A DNA stretch of 64,000 nt from Uranotaenia lowii (Eukaryota; Arthropoda; Insecta; Diptera; Culicidae). Every line of letters starts with the position of its first letter. The first letter of the stretch is position 1. Both the position numbers and the translations under genes were made by a program. Under the pieces are notes generated by a model that was not told the origin of the DNA, searched no databases, and worked only from the letters and a program-made list of their open reading frames with translations. This document shows positions 13,032-23,662 of this stretch, one piece after another. The stretch spans positions 183,541,802 to 183,605,801 of the forward strand of contig NC_073693.1 in assembly GCF_029784155.1 (NCBI RefSeq), in the 5' to 3' direction.

Positions 13032-13127
13032 TGCTAGATTCCCCGGCAGAAAACGCTCATCTTGCCCTGATTGATAGTGCTCTGTTCGCCCCAGGTTAAC
13101 AAATTAAAGTAAAAACGCGTTTAAAAA

Positions 13128-13253
13128 GGATCTGGCGAACGTGGGGTGCCCGAGAAATTGGAGAACGGTTGCTATGAACCGAGTGAATTTTAGGAATTAT
13201 GTTCGTCAAGTTATGTCGTGAGACGGAACACTATGTAAATAAATAAATAAAAT
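13128..13253 (+). mobile_element. 5'-truncated copy of RTE-A (126-bp 3' stub)
   Basis: The segment matches the last ~120 bp of RTE-A (22302-22424) with one substitution plus a difference in tail-repeat number, ending in TAAATAAATAAATAAA. It is bounded by a perfect 13-bp duplication, ACGCGTTTAAAAA, at 13115-13127 and 13254-13266. It inserted into the right arm of the 11214-13591 element. Confidence 0.95.
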
Positions 13254-14105
13254 ACGCGTTTAAAAATTGATTAAAGTGAAAAGTCAAAAATTTTATGATA
13301 GTGTAAATTGAGAAACAATGCGTACATTTCAGATCAAGATGATTTAACGGTCATAAAAGCTTATTTGGTGTTGCTCAAAAATTATAATATTTTCGTCACT
13401 TGAGAACCTAGCTTTTTATTATTTAATATTTCTTTAAAATTGAAAAGGATATTTCTTTTTTGGTGAAATATTAATACTATAGGTAGTACGAAACAAATCC
13501 TCATGAATATTTGTTTAAGAAAATACGTAATTTTGTCGAAAAAAGGAGTGCTTATTATGCCCTGGGTGCTCGTTATGCCCTTATCTCCCCTATGTTTATT
13601 TTGATTTTTTTTTTTTCAAAATCGAAAACTTTTCAAAGGAAAAGTTAATTTTTTAATCGATTTAGCAAATAATTTGAATTAACTCGGGTAAAATCCGGGA
13701 AGATTTGAATAATATTTGGGCATCCCTGCCAGATTTGACTTTTATCGAATTCTTTATTGGATTTATGGACAAGCCTAGATATATCAAGAGAATCTGGAAT
13801 AAACGATAACCAAAGTATAAAGCTATCTACAGCGAAAGATACATGGTTACACTTTAAATGTTTTACTGAAACCATCAGTTTTTGATGATTGTGTAGATTT
13901 TTCAACATTACTTTTGAATATTTTAAAAACTATTAAAAATCATTTGAAAAAAAATGACAATAATGTTATTGTATATAATCTCAAAATAAATATTCGGCCT
14001 ATCCGGCCGAATACTTAGCTCAACTATTCGGTAAGCCGAATATTCGGCCTAACGGTTTTTAGGCGGTATCCGGCGCCGAATATTTGGTACATCTCTGATC
14101 TATCA

Positions 14106-16915
14106 TATAAAAATCTCTTGTAACGGTGTTTGTAGCACTAATCCTCTGAAATTATCCAAACGATTCGAATGAAATTATTTTAAGAATATTCTATAGGCAT
14201 GCGAATCGGTTTATATCGAATAATAAAAACACAAAGTCGCATCAATTGTCCGTAATATTTAAATTTGTAGATGAAATATTGTCATAATTAAGCTATTAAG
14301 TAAAAATAGGTCGCGTGACTCCTTGTCGAAGTCAAATCTGGCCCAAATTTTGCACGGGACATAGTGCTAGTACATGTTTTCATTTGTTTAATTATTTAAC
14401 TCGTTTGAAAGTTTCTTTTGTGGTATTTTTTGTCAATATGGAGTTCGTTTGGACTTCTCAGTAAAATTTTTGTGATGTACATTTCAATTAAGGTAAGTTT
14501 TTTTTAAGAGTTTATACAAATTTATGTTTTATGGAAGCCAAATTTATTTTTTATGAAAACCCAAATTTATTGTTCTTTGGCATAAAATGTTATTCTATAA
14601 AAATTACCATGTTCAAAGATTTTCACATTTAATTCATTTCACAGATATATATTTTGTTCCTACAGAATGCCAGCATATGAATATTGATATATGAAGAACT
14701 TTTAATTTTTTTTTCAAAATTTCATTTAAAATCACGCACCCTTCCAAATAAACAACTTTCAAATCAAATCATTTAAAATCACAGATAACAACCTGCTTCA
14801 TGGTTCATAAAAAAATCTTTTAAATAATCGATGTGGATGTCATTTCTATGATAGATAGTTTGTTTATTCTCAAATCAAGTGTTCAACAAGCGCGATTTTT
14901 TATATTTTCATTAGCGACGTTTTAAAATAACCTGCAAATAAATTATATTTCCTATTTTCATGCAAAATTTAATAGTTGAATTTATTTATTGAAGCTCATT
15001 AGAATGTTAACCTTGGAAAAAATATTATAATAGTGTTGAAGTAAAAAGTCAATTTTCGTGAAGTCACCACGCATTCTTTTCACGGATGCAACTCACAACC
15101 TCATGAACCGATGTTCATTCTAAAAAAAGCATTGAATTCCTCTCCAAAAGCTACCTTTATTACCGATTCTAGAGCGTAAACTAGCAGTGATTATTCTATA
15201 TCTCATTTTCAAACTAATGAGTTCACACGATATTACTCAGCAACACGTGAGAGGTGCGCTAAGAGCACCTGCAACGGTTCAGGCGTAAATATTGGTTTTA
15301 GGTATACCAGTTTTAGCACAATTTTAAATTTGGGAATCGGCTAAAACACGCGCTCCTCACCGGTGTGATAGCAAATTTAAAACGGGTACACTTTTATTGC
15401 AGATACTCAATAATTGAGAAGAAAAAACTCATTTTAATAGAAAAATTACTAAGTTTTGAGCTTTACACCGTCATTATTCTACCAGAATTTCATTAATTTC
15501 CTTTTCTTATTCATATAACGTTTGAACTCGAGAAACGTTGACTGGGCTCACTAATTCGTTGAGGCCGAAAGCTATTTATTAAAATATGAAGTCAAGAATA
15601 GTGTGACATACATTTTTTGTTTACTTCATACGGTTTATGTTAACATGTTTTCTCAATTTATGTTACGTATTGACCGGTTTTGGCTGGAAAAAACATTCAA
15701 ATAGTTTCTCAAAAAGAAACAATTATTACACTCAATGCTACCCAAACATGTGTGAAAATAAACATCATTGGCTAAAATTTTCTCACCGTGAACCGCAAAC
15801 GTCTAAATCGGTCTGTCGGGTCTGTCGTATATTTTGAAATCCTGTTCCTAATTTGCACGAATTCGGAACAAGGGCGTATAACTGTTGGAAATTTTGAAAT
15901 CGATAACTGTTTTAGCGTGGTCGAAAACCGTGTTTTGAATACACCGTTGGGACCGTCCTAATGACTGAATTCGAAAAAAAATGCAACATTTTCATTTGTG
16001 AATAACTTTTGAACGGATCGATGAGAATTGATGAAATTTTCAGTGATAATGCCTAGTAATGTAATGTTCAAATGTGCAAAATTTAGTGGCGATCTATCAT
16101 GAAGTTTTTGAGATAGCTTATGAATAAGTTTATCGATTTAAATGTTTGGGCAACATATGCGCCATCTATATTGCACACTTTAAATTACCGTTTTTCTCGA
16201 TCAAGGTTATTTTTGTTGACGTTTTTCATTTCCTGGAGTTTGACTTTCAAAATAACTTAAATTTTTCTATTTTATCAAAGCTATGACAAGTTTAACAGAT
16301 TGTCCACTTTTTGCATGAAAACAACATTATTAACTTTTCATCACTCCATCACAGTTTTTGCTTAACCAAAACAGAGTATTAGTTTTAGGAAACTTTTAAA
16401 AATGCCATGGAAGGAAAATGGTTGCTTTTGTATTTAGGTATTTTTTGGTGGCCGGTAATTTTGTCAATCGGGGTACCACTTATCGATTTGCATCCTCCAC
16501 AGATCGTTAGCCAAATTTAGAACTAGATATTTTTTTTAAAGTGTTATGTAGATGTATGTATGTATGTAGATAATCCACCATAGGTGCACGGATTCACCGC
16601 AGTTTCGTCAACGTATGCGCTGAATTGCATTCTCTAGATCATGAGTTCGGCAAATCTTCAATGCAAATCACCACATACCCGACACCATGGCATCGTGTGA
16701 ACTATCATGCAATGAATGTGTTTTGTGTACGTGTGAGTCTTATTTGGAGAACGAGACAATCAGTTTCGCAACCGTATAAAATTCATCACATTTTCAGTGT
16801 TATGAATGACAGGTATTTCGCACTCGTGTACATACCTGGCAAGCTGGCAACTGATTGAACATTCTAATTATATAGTCAGTTATAGGAAACACATGTTACC
16901 TGTCGGCCAATTTCG
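14106..16915. other. Unassigned intergenic sequence, probably old repeats
   Basis: No gene is visible. The first ~250 bp (from ATATAAAAATCTCTTGTAAC) resemble a common insect repeat and are what the hAT-like element inserted into. The remainder is AT-rich without recognisable ends; the longest frame, at 15637-15837, has no features of a real protein. Imperfect ATGTATGT repeats occur at about 16551-16568. Confidence 0.4.
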
Positions 16916-16939
16916 GGATTCAAACTCAAAAGTTTTCTT

Positions 16940-17019
16940 GCCGATACCGGGAATCGAATCTAGTACGCCTGATAACTAAAACCAGACTCGCGCCAGCCTA
17001 TCCGCTAGACCACATCGGC
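16940..17019 (-). other. tRNA-derived SINE head
   Basis: On the minus strand an 80-nt segment starts GCCGATG and ends TATCGGC, which form a 7-bp acceptor-like helix with one G-U pair. It has a four-base-pair D-arm-like hairpin around the A-box TGGTCTAGCGG and a B-box GATTCGATTCC. The anticodon and T arms do not pair properly, so a functional tRNA is unlikely; a tRNA-derived SINE or relic fits better. Confidence 0.5.
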
Positions 17020-17025
17020 GCTCGA

Positions 17026-19046
17026 AACTTTCAAGCGAGGCTTATCAGCAAACAATTTCAGACAGGAGATCCGTCAGCTGCCCGTTAGAAAATTTGTATA
17101 GATTTCCTTAACGATTTTTTTTTCAAATTTCTGCCTGCTAACGGGTCTATCATTTTGCGTTAGATTTAACCACCGTATTTTGTTTATTTTATCGGTGTAC
17201 AGCGGTGTTTGGTCTGTTTTTTTTTTTGTTTTTTTGGGCAAATCAGACAGAGGAAATTGACCTGCTTTACCACTTCTCTTAATAGCTCGGAAAAAAGCGT
17301 TTTCGAGCTGCGTGGAGTGTAGATTACAGGCACTTCCTTCGTTGACGATATCGGCTGACTCCGGGCGGTACCGGTAATTGCTAGACCGAGAAAGGTAAGA
17401 TCTCCTTTGAATTCAGAATCAATATGACCCGAAACGTCCTCCTTAATGGTTATGGGGTGCACTGCAGATGACAAAATGCTAGTCTTTCCCGGTTAGACGT
17501 AGGTAAATCCCTGGGGCCACCTAGGCCGATCGTGTGCAGTCGAATGATCGCTACGACGACAGGAAAAACTCAAGATATTCGAAGTCCACTTCACATTCCA
17601 CTGAGATGCACACTTGCACACGCTTGCCTGTTCAACAACTAATAATCGAAGGCGCACCACCGATCGATTTAGGATTTTCTTAAGAATTCAGCCTTTTAAA
17701 ATTTTTCCTCTTCTCAACGGCTTTTCCACGCTCATGCGTCTGACTCCTTTCATGCGTAGCTGCTCCCACGTAAGCAGCCATGCCGCTTGGTACGATGTGT
17801 GTTCGCCCGGTGGCCAAGGTGTGTTTAAAACTGCTGTTTTAGTTAAGGGTAGTGAATGGTCACGAAATTTAAATTTTGTAACCTACTTTTTACAGTTTCA
17901 TGCTTCAAAGATAGCTTTTTAACATCATTTTGCGGTAATATTTTTGGCTTATTTAGATTTTTGACAAAGTAGTTATCATCCTTAATTTTTTTTCGACAGT
18001 TACACACTCAATTAAAAAAAAAAGGTAACTGACTGTCTTTTGATGGAAAAGCTCAAGGAACAACTTTTCTGATGGTCTACATTTTCGAATAATGTAAAAT
18101 ATAAAGATGAGTTGGGCTATATATGTTTGTATTTATATATATGCACTTTATACAAATCCACACCGCTTAACAGATCAGCCTGAAATTTGGTACAGTGATG
18201 TAATTGGACATGAGAAAGGTCGAGGTAATAGTTTTGGACCTCTCCCGCCTGATAAAAGGGACCCTACCAAACAACTTTCGTTTTTTTCCCACGAACCAAA
18301 AGTCATGGCTCCCATTTTGTCAACCGATTTTCGTTTCCTTTGGCGGGGTTGTTTTCATCATCACCATGGGCCGTGTATTGGAAACGACCATTCAGAGTTC
18401 ACATGTACTGGAAAACAAATCAAAGCCTGCTGAGCATTGAAAATTTGAAATAGGAAATTTTTGGCGGGGTTCTTATAGATATATAGAGCATCAGCATGAG
18501 ATTCTTGGATGAAATAATAAGCCTACTTTCAGGATAAATAATTACTACTAGCCTGTTAGGAATATATTGACTTGAATGGTGGGTCTCCAAGTGGTCCCTG
18601 TAGTGTGTTAAGTATGGCTCAATCTACATAATGAATTGACTTCTTCAGCTGAATAACCATTAAGACAGAATGCTTAATTAACCGATTTACATAAGTTCCA
18701 GCTTTTAATAACTAACATTTTCATCTTTTTGGGATTCGTCATAGAGAAGGTAAAAATAATTAAAATTCAAAGTTATAAATTCATGGCTGCGATTTCAACG
18801 CTTTGATAGCCGTGTAGGAATTTTAACGGGGGATCAGTTCTATTTCTTAATTATGAAGTTTTTAGTTTTGCACAATTCAGTTTCATTGATAAATTTAAAA
18901 CTTTTAAATAAATGCTGATCATAGATGTGTTCAATTCTACGATTCAAATATGAGAATACTTAAACCGATTAGTACTGCGAATTCCAACAAATGATATCTA
19001 AGAATTTATAACATGGATCACCCTCACGGTATTTAGTGAGATGTTT
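17026..19046. other. Unassigned sequence upstream of RTE-A
   Basis: From 17040 to 17830 the sequence is GC-richer than average and contains overlapping short frames on both strands (for example 17184-17474 minus). None has a recognisable domain or splice structure. From 18100 to 18480 there is a further repeat-like block. No supported gene. Confidence 0.35.
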
Positions 19047-19059
19047 ATGTCAAAGAAAA

Positions 19060-19199
19060 GGCTAGTGAAGTAGACAATGTGCAACTCGAGACCCCATATA
19101 CCCAACCTTCGGGTAGTGGTCATATCACCTCTTGTCTGCAACTCCGACTCTCTACCTCCCCGTGGTACTAGCTGGGGTGCGAGCAACCTTAGCGGAGAT
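19060..19199 (+). ncRNA. HDV-like self-cleaving ribozyme at the 5' end of RTE-A
   Basis: The start GGCTAGT (19060-19066) pairs with ACTAGCT (19167-19173) as a 7-bp P1 with a G-U wobble at the predicted cleavage site. Directly before the P1 3' strand is P3, ACC/GGT (19154-19156, 19164-19166), closing the 7-nt loop TCCCCGT. GG after P1 (19174-19175) can form P1.1 with the loop Cs. The J4/2 word CTTAGC places the catalytic C at 19188. P2 is TCTCT (19149-19153) with GGAGA (19194-19198). P4 is minimal and is the weakest part, and J1/2 is unusually long (about 80 nt). HDV-like ribozymes are known in Anopheles and at retrotransposon 5' ends; self-cleavage here is inferred from the fold. Confidence 0.8.
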
Positions 19200-19411
19200 C
19201 GGGTACCCAACCCCGGTGGATGCTTTGGTCGCATGCAGAATGAGTTAGGGGGCTTCGTACGCGTCTGTTCTCCATGTTAGGGGCGGCGTGCGGAGTGCAA
19301 CAACGTCCTGGTGGTGTTCGGGACCCAAAACAGCAACATCACGACGGTCCTCCTGCGAGATAGTGGGGTTAGCTGCGGGCCTTGCGAGCCTGTGACTACT
19401 AAAAAACATAA

Positions 19412-22396
19412 GCAACGAATAACGAACAACAAATTTCGGATGGAAATCGGCAAAGACCCACGCGACGAAAAGGGACTAGCGATTGGAAACTTGGAACATG
19501 GAACTGCCGATCTCTAAATTTTGTGGGCAGTACCCACGTGCTCTCCAACGAATTGAAGAGCCGCAAATTCGACATCGTAGCGCTGCAGGAGGTATGCTGG
19601 AAGGGCTCCACGGTACGAACGTATCTAGATGGTCGTGCCATCTACCAGAGCTGCGGCAACACACACGAACTTGGAACAGCGTTTATAGTGATGGGAAAGA
19701 TGCAAAAGCGCGTGATCGGGTGGTGGCCGATCAACTCTCGAATGTGCCGGTTGAGAATCAAGGGCCGGTTCTTCAACATCAGCATCATCAACGTGCACAG
19801 CCCTCACCTCGGAAGTACCGGCGATGACAAAGACGAATTCTACGCGCAGCTGGAGCGTGAATACGACCGTTGCCCAAAACATGATATCAAGATCGTCATC
19901 GGGGATTTCAATGCTCAGGTCGGCCAGGAGGAGGAATTTAAACCGACAATTGGAAGGTTCAGCGCGCACCAGCTGACCAACGAAAACGGCCTCCGACTCA
20001 TTGATTTCGCCGCCTCCAAACGAATGGCCGTACGTAGTACCTTTTTTCAGCACCGCCTCCCACACAAGTACACCTGGAGATCACCGTACCAAACGGAATC
20101 ACAGATCGACCACGTTTTGATCGACAGCCGGCACTTTTCGGACATCATCGACGTCAGATCCTGTCGGGGCGCCAACATCGAGTCGGCCCATTATCTGGTG
20201 ATGGTGAAGATGCGCCCAAAACTCTCCGTAGTGAACAACACGCGAAACCGGCGCCCGCCTCGGTTAAATATCGCGCGACTGAAGCAACCTGAGGTCGCGG
20301 CAGACTACGCGCAATCGGTCGAAGCAGCGCTGCCGGCAGAGGGCGAGCTTGACGAAGCCCCTCTCGAGGACTGTTGGGATACCATCAAAACAGCCATCAA
20401 CAGTGCTGCGGAGAACGTCATCGGTTATGTGGAGCGATCTCGACGGAACGACTGGTTCGACGAGGAGTGTAGGAGGGTGATGGACGAAGAGAATGCCGCG
20501 CGGGCGGCAGTAGTGCAAAGAGGCACCCGTCGAAATGTGGAAAATCACCGACAGCGGAAGAGGCAGCGAGTCCGACTTTTCCAGGAGAAAAAGCGCCGCC
20601 TGGAGGAGGAGGAGCTCGAGGAGCTAGAGCAGCTGCATCGTTCCCAAGAAACACGAAAGTTCTATCAGAAACTCAACGCATCCCGCAAAGGCTTCGTGCC
20701 GCAAGCCGAAATGTGCCGGGATAAGGACGGGGGTATCCTGACGGACAATCGTGAGGTGATCAAAAGGTGGAAGCAGCACTTCGATGAACACCTGAACGGC
20801 GCACATGCAGGAGATCAAGACGGTGGGGGAAGGTACATCGCCGGCGTAGCCAACGACGAAGAGGAGCCACTCCCAACGATGAGTGAAGTTAAGGAAGCCA
20901 TTCGCCAGCTGAATAGAAACAAGTCGGCTGGGAAGGATGGCATCGCAGCTGAACTCATCAAAATGGGCCCGGACAGGTTGGCCGATTGCCTACACCGGTT
21001 GATAGTCCGGATCTGGGACATAGAACAGCTACCGGAGGAGTGGAAGGAGGGGGTAATATGCCCCATCTACAAGAAGGGCGACAAATTGGACTGTGAGAAC
21101 TACCGAGCGATCACTGTCCTCAATGCCGCCTACAAAGTGTTGTCCCGAATCCTACTCCGCCGCCTCACGCCACAAGCAAACAGATTCGTGGGAAGTCATC
21201 AGGCCGGCTTCATGGAGGGACGGTCTACGACGGACCAGATATTCACATTACGGCAAATCCTCCAAAAATGCCGTGAACACCAAGTCCCTACGCATCATCT
21301 ATTCATCGACTTCAAAGCCGCATACGACACGATCGACCGTAACGAGCTATGGAAAATCATGGACGAGAACGGCTTTTCCGGGAAGCTAATCAGACTGATC
21401 AAGGCGACGATGGATGGAACGCAGTGCTGTGTGCGGATTTCGGGTGAATTGTCGAGTTCATTCGAATCGCGCAGGGGGCTTCGACAAGGTGATGGTCTAT
21501 CCTGCATGATGTTCAACGTGGCGCTAGAAGGTGTTATTCGACGAGCGGTGGGCGAAATGCGGGGCACGATTTTCAACAGATCCAGTCAACTTATCTGCTT
21601 TGCCGATGACATTGATATAGTCGGCAGATCATCTGCGGCGGTGGAGGAGATCTACCGCAAACTGAAACGCGAAGCAGGAAGGATTGGGTTGATGATTAAT
21701 ACGTCCAAGACGAAGTACATGCTGGCCTGCGGATCCGAGACCGACCGAACCCGCTTGTCCAGTAATAACAAGGTCATGATCGACGGCGACGAGCTGGAGA
21801 TAGTCGAAGACTTTGTCTATCTCGGCTCACTGGTGACCGCAGACAATGACACCAGCCGTGAGATCCGGAGGCGAATTATCAGCGGAAGTCGTGCCTACTA
21901 TGGACTCCACAAGCAACTGCGGTCGAGAAGACTTTGCCCTCGTACGAAGTGTAACCTGTATATGACGCTTATTAGACCGGTTGTTCTTTACGGGCACGAG
22001 ACATGGATATTGCTCGAGGAGGACCTGCGTACACTCGGAGTATTCGAGCGACGAGTGTTAAGAACCATCTTTGGCGGCGTACAGGAGAACGGAGTGTGGA
22101 GGCGAAGGATGAACCACGAGCTCGCGCGACTCTACGGCGAACCCAGTATCCAGAAGGTGGTGAAGGCTGGCCGGATACGCTGGGCTGGACATGTTGCGAG
22201 AATGCCGGACGACTGTCCTGCAAAACAGGTGTTCGCTACGAATCCGGTAGGAACAAGACGAGCGGGGGCGCAACGAGCGAGGTGGTTAGACCAAGTGGAG
22301 CGTGATCTGGCGAACGTGGGGTGCCCGAGAAATTGGAGAACGGTTGCTATGAACCGAGTGAATTTTAGGAATTATGTTCGTCAAGTTATGTCGTGA
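19412..22396 (+). CDS. RTE-A polyprotein: APE endonuclease plus reverse transcriptase
   Basis: One frame runs open from just after a TAA at 19409-19411 to a TGA at 22394-22396. The endonuclease motifs appear in order: GTWNCRS (about 19493), LQEV, GDFNAQVG, SQIDHVLID. The last motif reads ESAHYL instead of the usual SDH, an Asp-to-Ala change at codon 20186-20188. The reverse transcriptase has FIDFKAAYDTIDR (motif A), RQGDGLSC (motif B) and the catalytic FADD near 21600, followed by the typical ETW... tail with RRAGAQRARW. The start is unclear: the first in-frame ATG is at 19691, downstream of two endonuclease motifs, so initiation is either non-AUG (a GTG lies at 19523) or the frame was shifted by an indel. 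The protein acts in target-primed reverse transcription of its own RNA. Confidence 0.9.
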   Translation, partial: ATNNEQQISDGNRQRPTRRKGTSDWKLGTWNCRSLNFVGSTHVLSNELKSRKFDIVALQEVCWKGSTVRTYLDGRAIYQSCGNTHELGTAFIVMGKMQKRVIGWWPINSRMCRLRIKGRFFNISIINVHSPHLGSTGDDKDEFYAQLEREYDRCPKHDIKIVIGDFNAQVGQEEEFKPTIGRFSAHQLTNENGLRLIDFAASKRMAVRSTFFQHRLPHKYTWRSPYQTESQIDHVLIDSRHFSDIIDVRSCRGANIESAHYLVMVKMRPKLSVVNNTRNRRPPRLNIARLKQPEVAADYAQSVEAALPAEGELDEAPLEDCWDTIKTAINSAAENVIGYVERSRRNDWFDEECRRVMDEENAARAAVVQRGTRRNVENHRQRKRQRVRLFQEKKRRLEEEELEELEQLHRSQETRKFYQKLNASRKGFVPQAEMCRDKDGGILTDNREVIKRWKQHFDEHLNGAHAGDQDGGGRYIAGVANDEEEPLPTMSEVKEAIRQLNRNKSAGKDGIAAELIKMGPDRLADCLHRLIVRIWDIEQLPEEWKEGVICPIYKKGDKLDCENYRAITVLNAAYKVLSRILLRRLTPQANRFVGSHQAGFMEGRSTTDQIFTLRQILQKCREHQVPTHHLFIDFKAAYDTIDRNELWKIMDENGFSGKLIRLIKATMDGTQCCVRISGELSSSFESRRGLRQGDGLSCMMFNVALEGVIRRAVGEMRGTIFNRSSQLICFADDIDIVGRSSAAVEEIYRKLKREAGRIGLMINTSKTKYMLACGSETDRTRLSSNNKVMIDGDELEIVEDFVYLGSLVTADNDTSREIRRRIISGSRAYYGLHKQLRSRRLCPRTKCNLYMTLIRPVVLYGHETWILLEEDLRTLGVFERRVLRTIFGGVQENGVWRRRMNHELARLYGEPSIQKVVKAGRIRWAGHVARMPDDCPAKQVFATNPVGTRRAGAQRARWLDQVERDLANVGCPRNWRTVAMNRVNFRNYVRQVMS

Positions 22397-22438
22397 GACG
22401 GAATACTATGTAAATAAAAATAAAATGTCAAAGAAAAG

Positions 22439-23173
22439 AAAAAAATTAAATAGAACTCAATAACCCTCTTTTCATAACATTATAGAACGGGTGATTTCGG
22501 TTTCGAGATGATGTGTTTTTGATAACTTTAAAAATATTTGGGGAACCTTCACCGTCTAAGAAAAACTTATCATAAAACAGTGTGAAATTTCCCAGCGAAA
22601 AAAAACTCATACAATTGAAAACTTTCAAAGTGAGTCTTCAATAAGGTTTCCATTTAAATAAAACTTTAATGAACCATTCTACGAGAAGTTCATCCATATT
22701 TAAAAGTGAGATATTCATTAGAAAGGATCGTTCGTATATGTTTACAAGCCATAAATACTGAGTTTGATTCAGATAACACATGGGAGAAAAATGTCGTTAT
22801 CATTTAGAAATAGAAAAAACATGGATTTTTTTTAAGTTTTCATTAATACAAACAACACAACTATTAGATTTACAATAATATGAAAACGATAAACACATCT
22901 CAATCGAACTTTTGAAAAGACTGGATTCTTTTTTTAAACGATCTTATTCGAAATTGGGGGCTTTCTTAAAAAAACTTAATGTAAGTTCAAATCAAATAAG
23001 CTAAATTAAGCTGGCCAGATTACCCCGGCTCAGTTCACAAATTTTGTTGAAAAATATTCTGATTTTGTCCGGATACATTCACATTTCGGGAAATCAAATA
23101 AAAAATTCGAATTTTTCAAGCTAATAAAAAAATAGAATAAACGATTTTTAGGGAGTTCGAAATACAATTCACA
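22439..23173. other. Intergenic AT-rich sequence
   Basis: No gene, element end or tandem array was recognised. Confidence 0.5.
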
Positions 23174-23430
23174 GGGTTGCTAGCGAACCGGGAATACCGG
23201 GAAAAACTTTGGAATTTCATCTCGTCACCGGGAAACCAGAAAAAAAACAGGAATATCGGCACCTCACCAGGAAAATTGTCATGCTTGAGATTTTTTTACG
23301 GAATTTCTAAAATATTTTCAAAATTATAAGAAGAATAGTTTTTGTCAGTCTTGATGAAGATTTATCTCATAAACGCTTATTTTCGTTCATTAGTAAACAA
23401 ACGAGGTTTGAATCGCTTTTTTGTGCAGGG
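23174..23430. mobile_element. Partial copy of the CAGGGTGGCC-type element
   Basis: It begins CAGGGTTGCTAGCGAACC followed by repeated CCGGGAA words. In reverse orientation it matches the right half of the element at 51517-53018, including the stretch around TTTATCTCATAAACGCTTAT. The other end was not found, so the copy is truncated or diverged. It gives an empty-site comparison for the SINE inserted in the 51517 copy. Confidence 0.6.
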
Positions 23431-23662
23431 TACAAGTTTAAGACTAAAAACCCTCTTCAAATAAATGTACAACAACAACAACCACAACAACATCGCTTTT
23501 TGAATAAATTGCGGGGCAATATGAGATCTCCGCAAGTGTGCTTATACTTAAGCATAACTTCAAAGTTATAAATTAAATAATGAAACTATTATTGACATAA
23601 CTAACTACAGTTGAACCTGGATAAGTGAGAATCCAGAAAACTGAACATTTTTTCCCGTTTAG

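Larger units (their letters stand above)
11214..13591. mobile_element. TA-flanked long inverted-repeat element (GGGGAGATAAGGGCATAA ends)
   Basis: GGGGAGATAAGGGCATAA starts at 11214 and its complement ends at 13591. Both are flanked by TA (11212-11213 and 13592-13593), the Tc1/mariner-type target. The arms run several hundred bases inward: a block at 11477-11640 reappears inverted at 12120-12265 and continues at 13032-13055, beyond a younger insertion. The central loop is about 480 bp. The terminal phrase GGGCATAATG recurs internally (for example around 11417 and 13554). No transposase is visible. Confidence 0.75.
10564..14097. mobile_element. hAT-like element with AGAGATGTACCGAATA ends, host of three nested insertions
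   Basis: The left end TAGAGATGTACCGAATAG (10564) is mirrored at the right end by a complement ending CATCTCTG (14097). The similarity extends inward about 100 bp as reiterated TTCGGC/GCCGAA words. Flanking ATCTATTA (10556-10563) and ATCTATCA (14098-14105) form an 8-bp target duplication with one mismatch. YAGNG ends and 8-bp duplications are the hAT signature. No transposase is visible. The 3534-bp length is inflated by a TA element at 11214-13591, which itself holds two further insertions. Confidence 0.75.
19060..22424 (+). mobile_element. RTE-A: full-length RTE-type non-LTR retrotransposon
   Basis: A complete 3.36-kb insertion bounded by the direct repeat ATGTCAAAGAAAAG (19047-19060 and 22425-22438). 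The final G of the left copy may instead be the first base of the element. It contains a 5' HDV-like ribozyme, a short leader, one long endonuclease/reverse-transcriptase frame, a 3' UTR of about 28 bp and a TAAATAAAAATAAA tail. A single ORF, very short 3' UTR and simple-repeat tail fit the RTE clade (compare JAM1 of Aedes aegypti). A near-identical truncated copy at 13128-13253 suggests recent activity of the family. An older, decayed copy lies antisense at 40204-40895. Confidence 0.93.

Noticed and set aside
16940..17019. Functional tRNA gene
   Set aside because: Acceptor and D arms pair, but anticodon and T arms do not, and no plausible anticodon loop forms.
17184..17474. 96-codon minus-strand frame
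   Set aside because: No domain, no conserved splice context and an oddly lysine/threonine-rich end over a T-run; probably chance in a GC-richer patch.
18107..18440. Overlapping 108- and 78-codon plus-strand frames
   Set aside because: Two frames are open over the same bases and the DNA resembles an interspersed repeat; no protein features.
19625..20065. 146-codon minus-strand frame inside RTE-A
   Set aside because: Antisense shadow of the endonuclease coding sequence.
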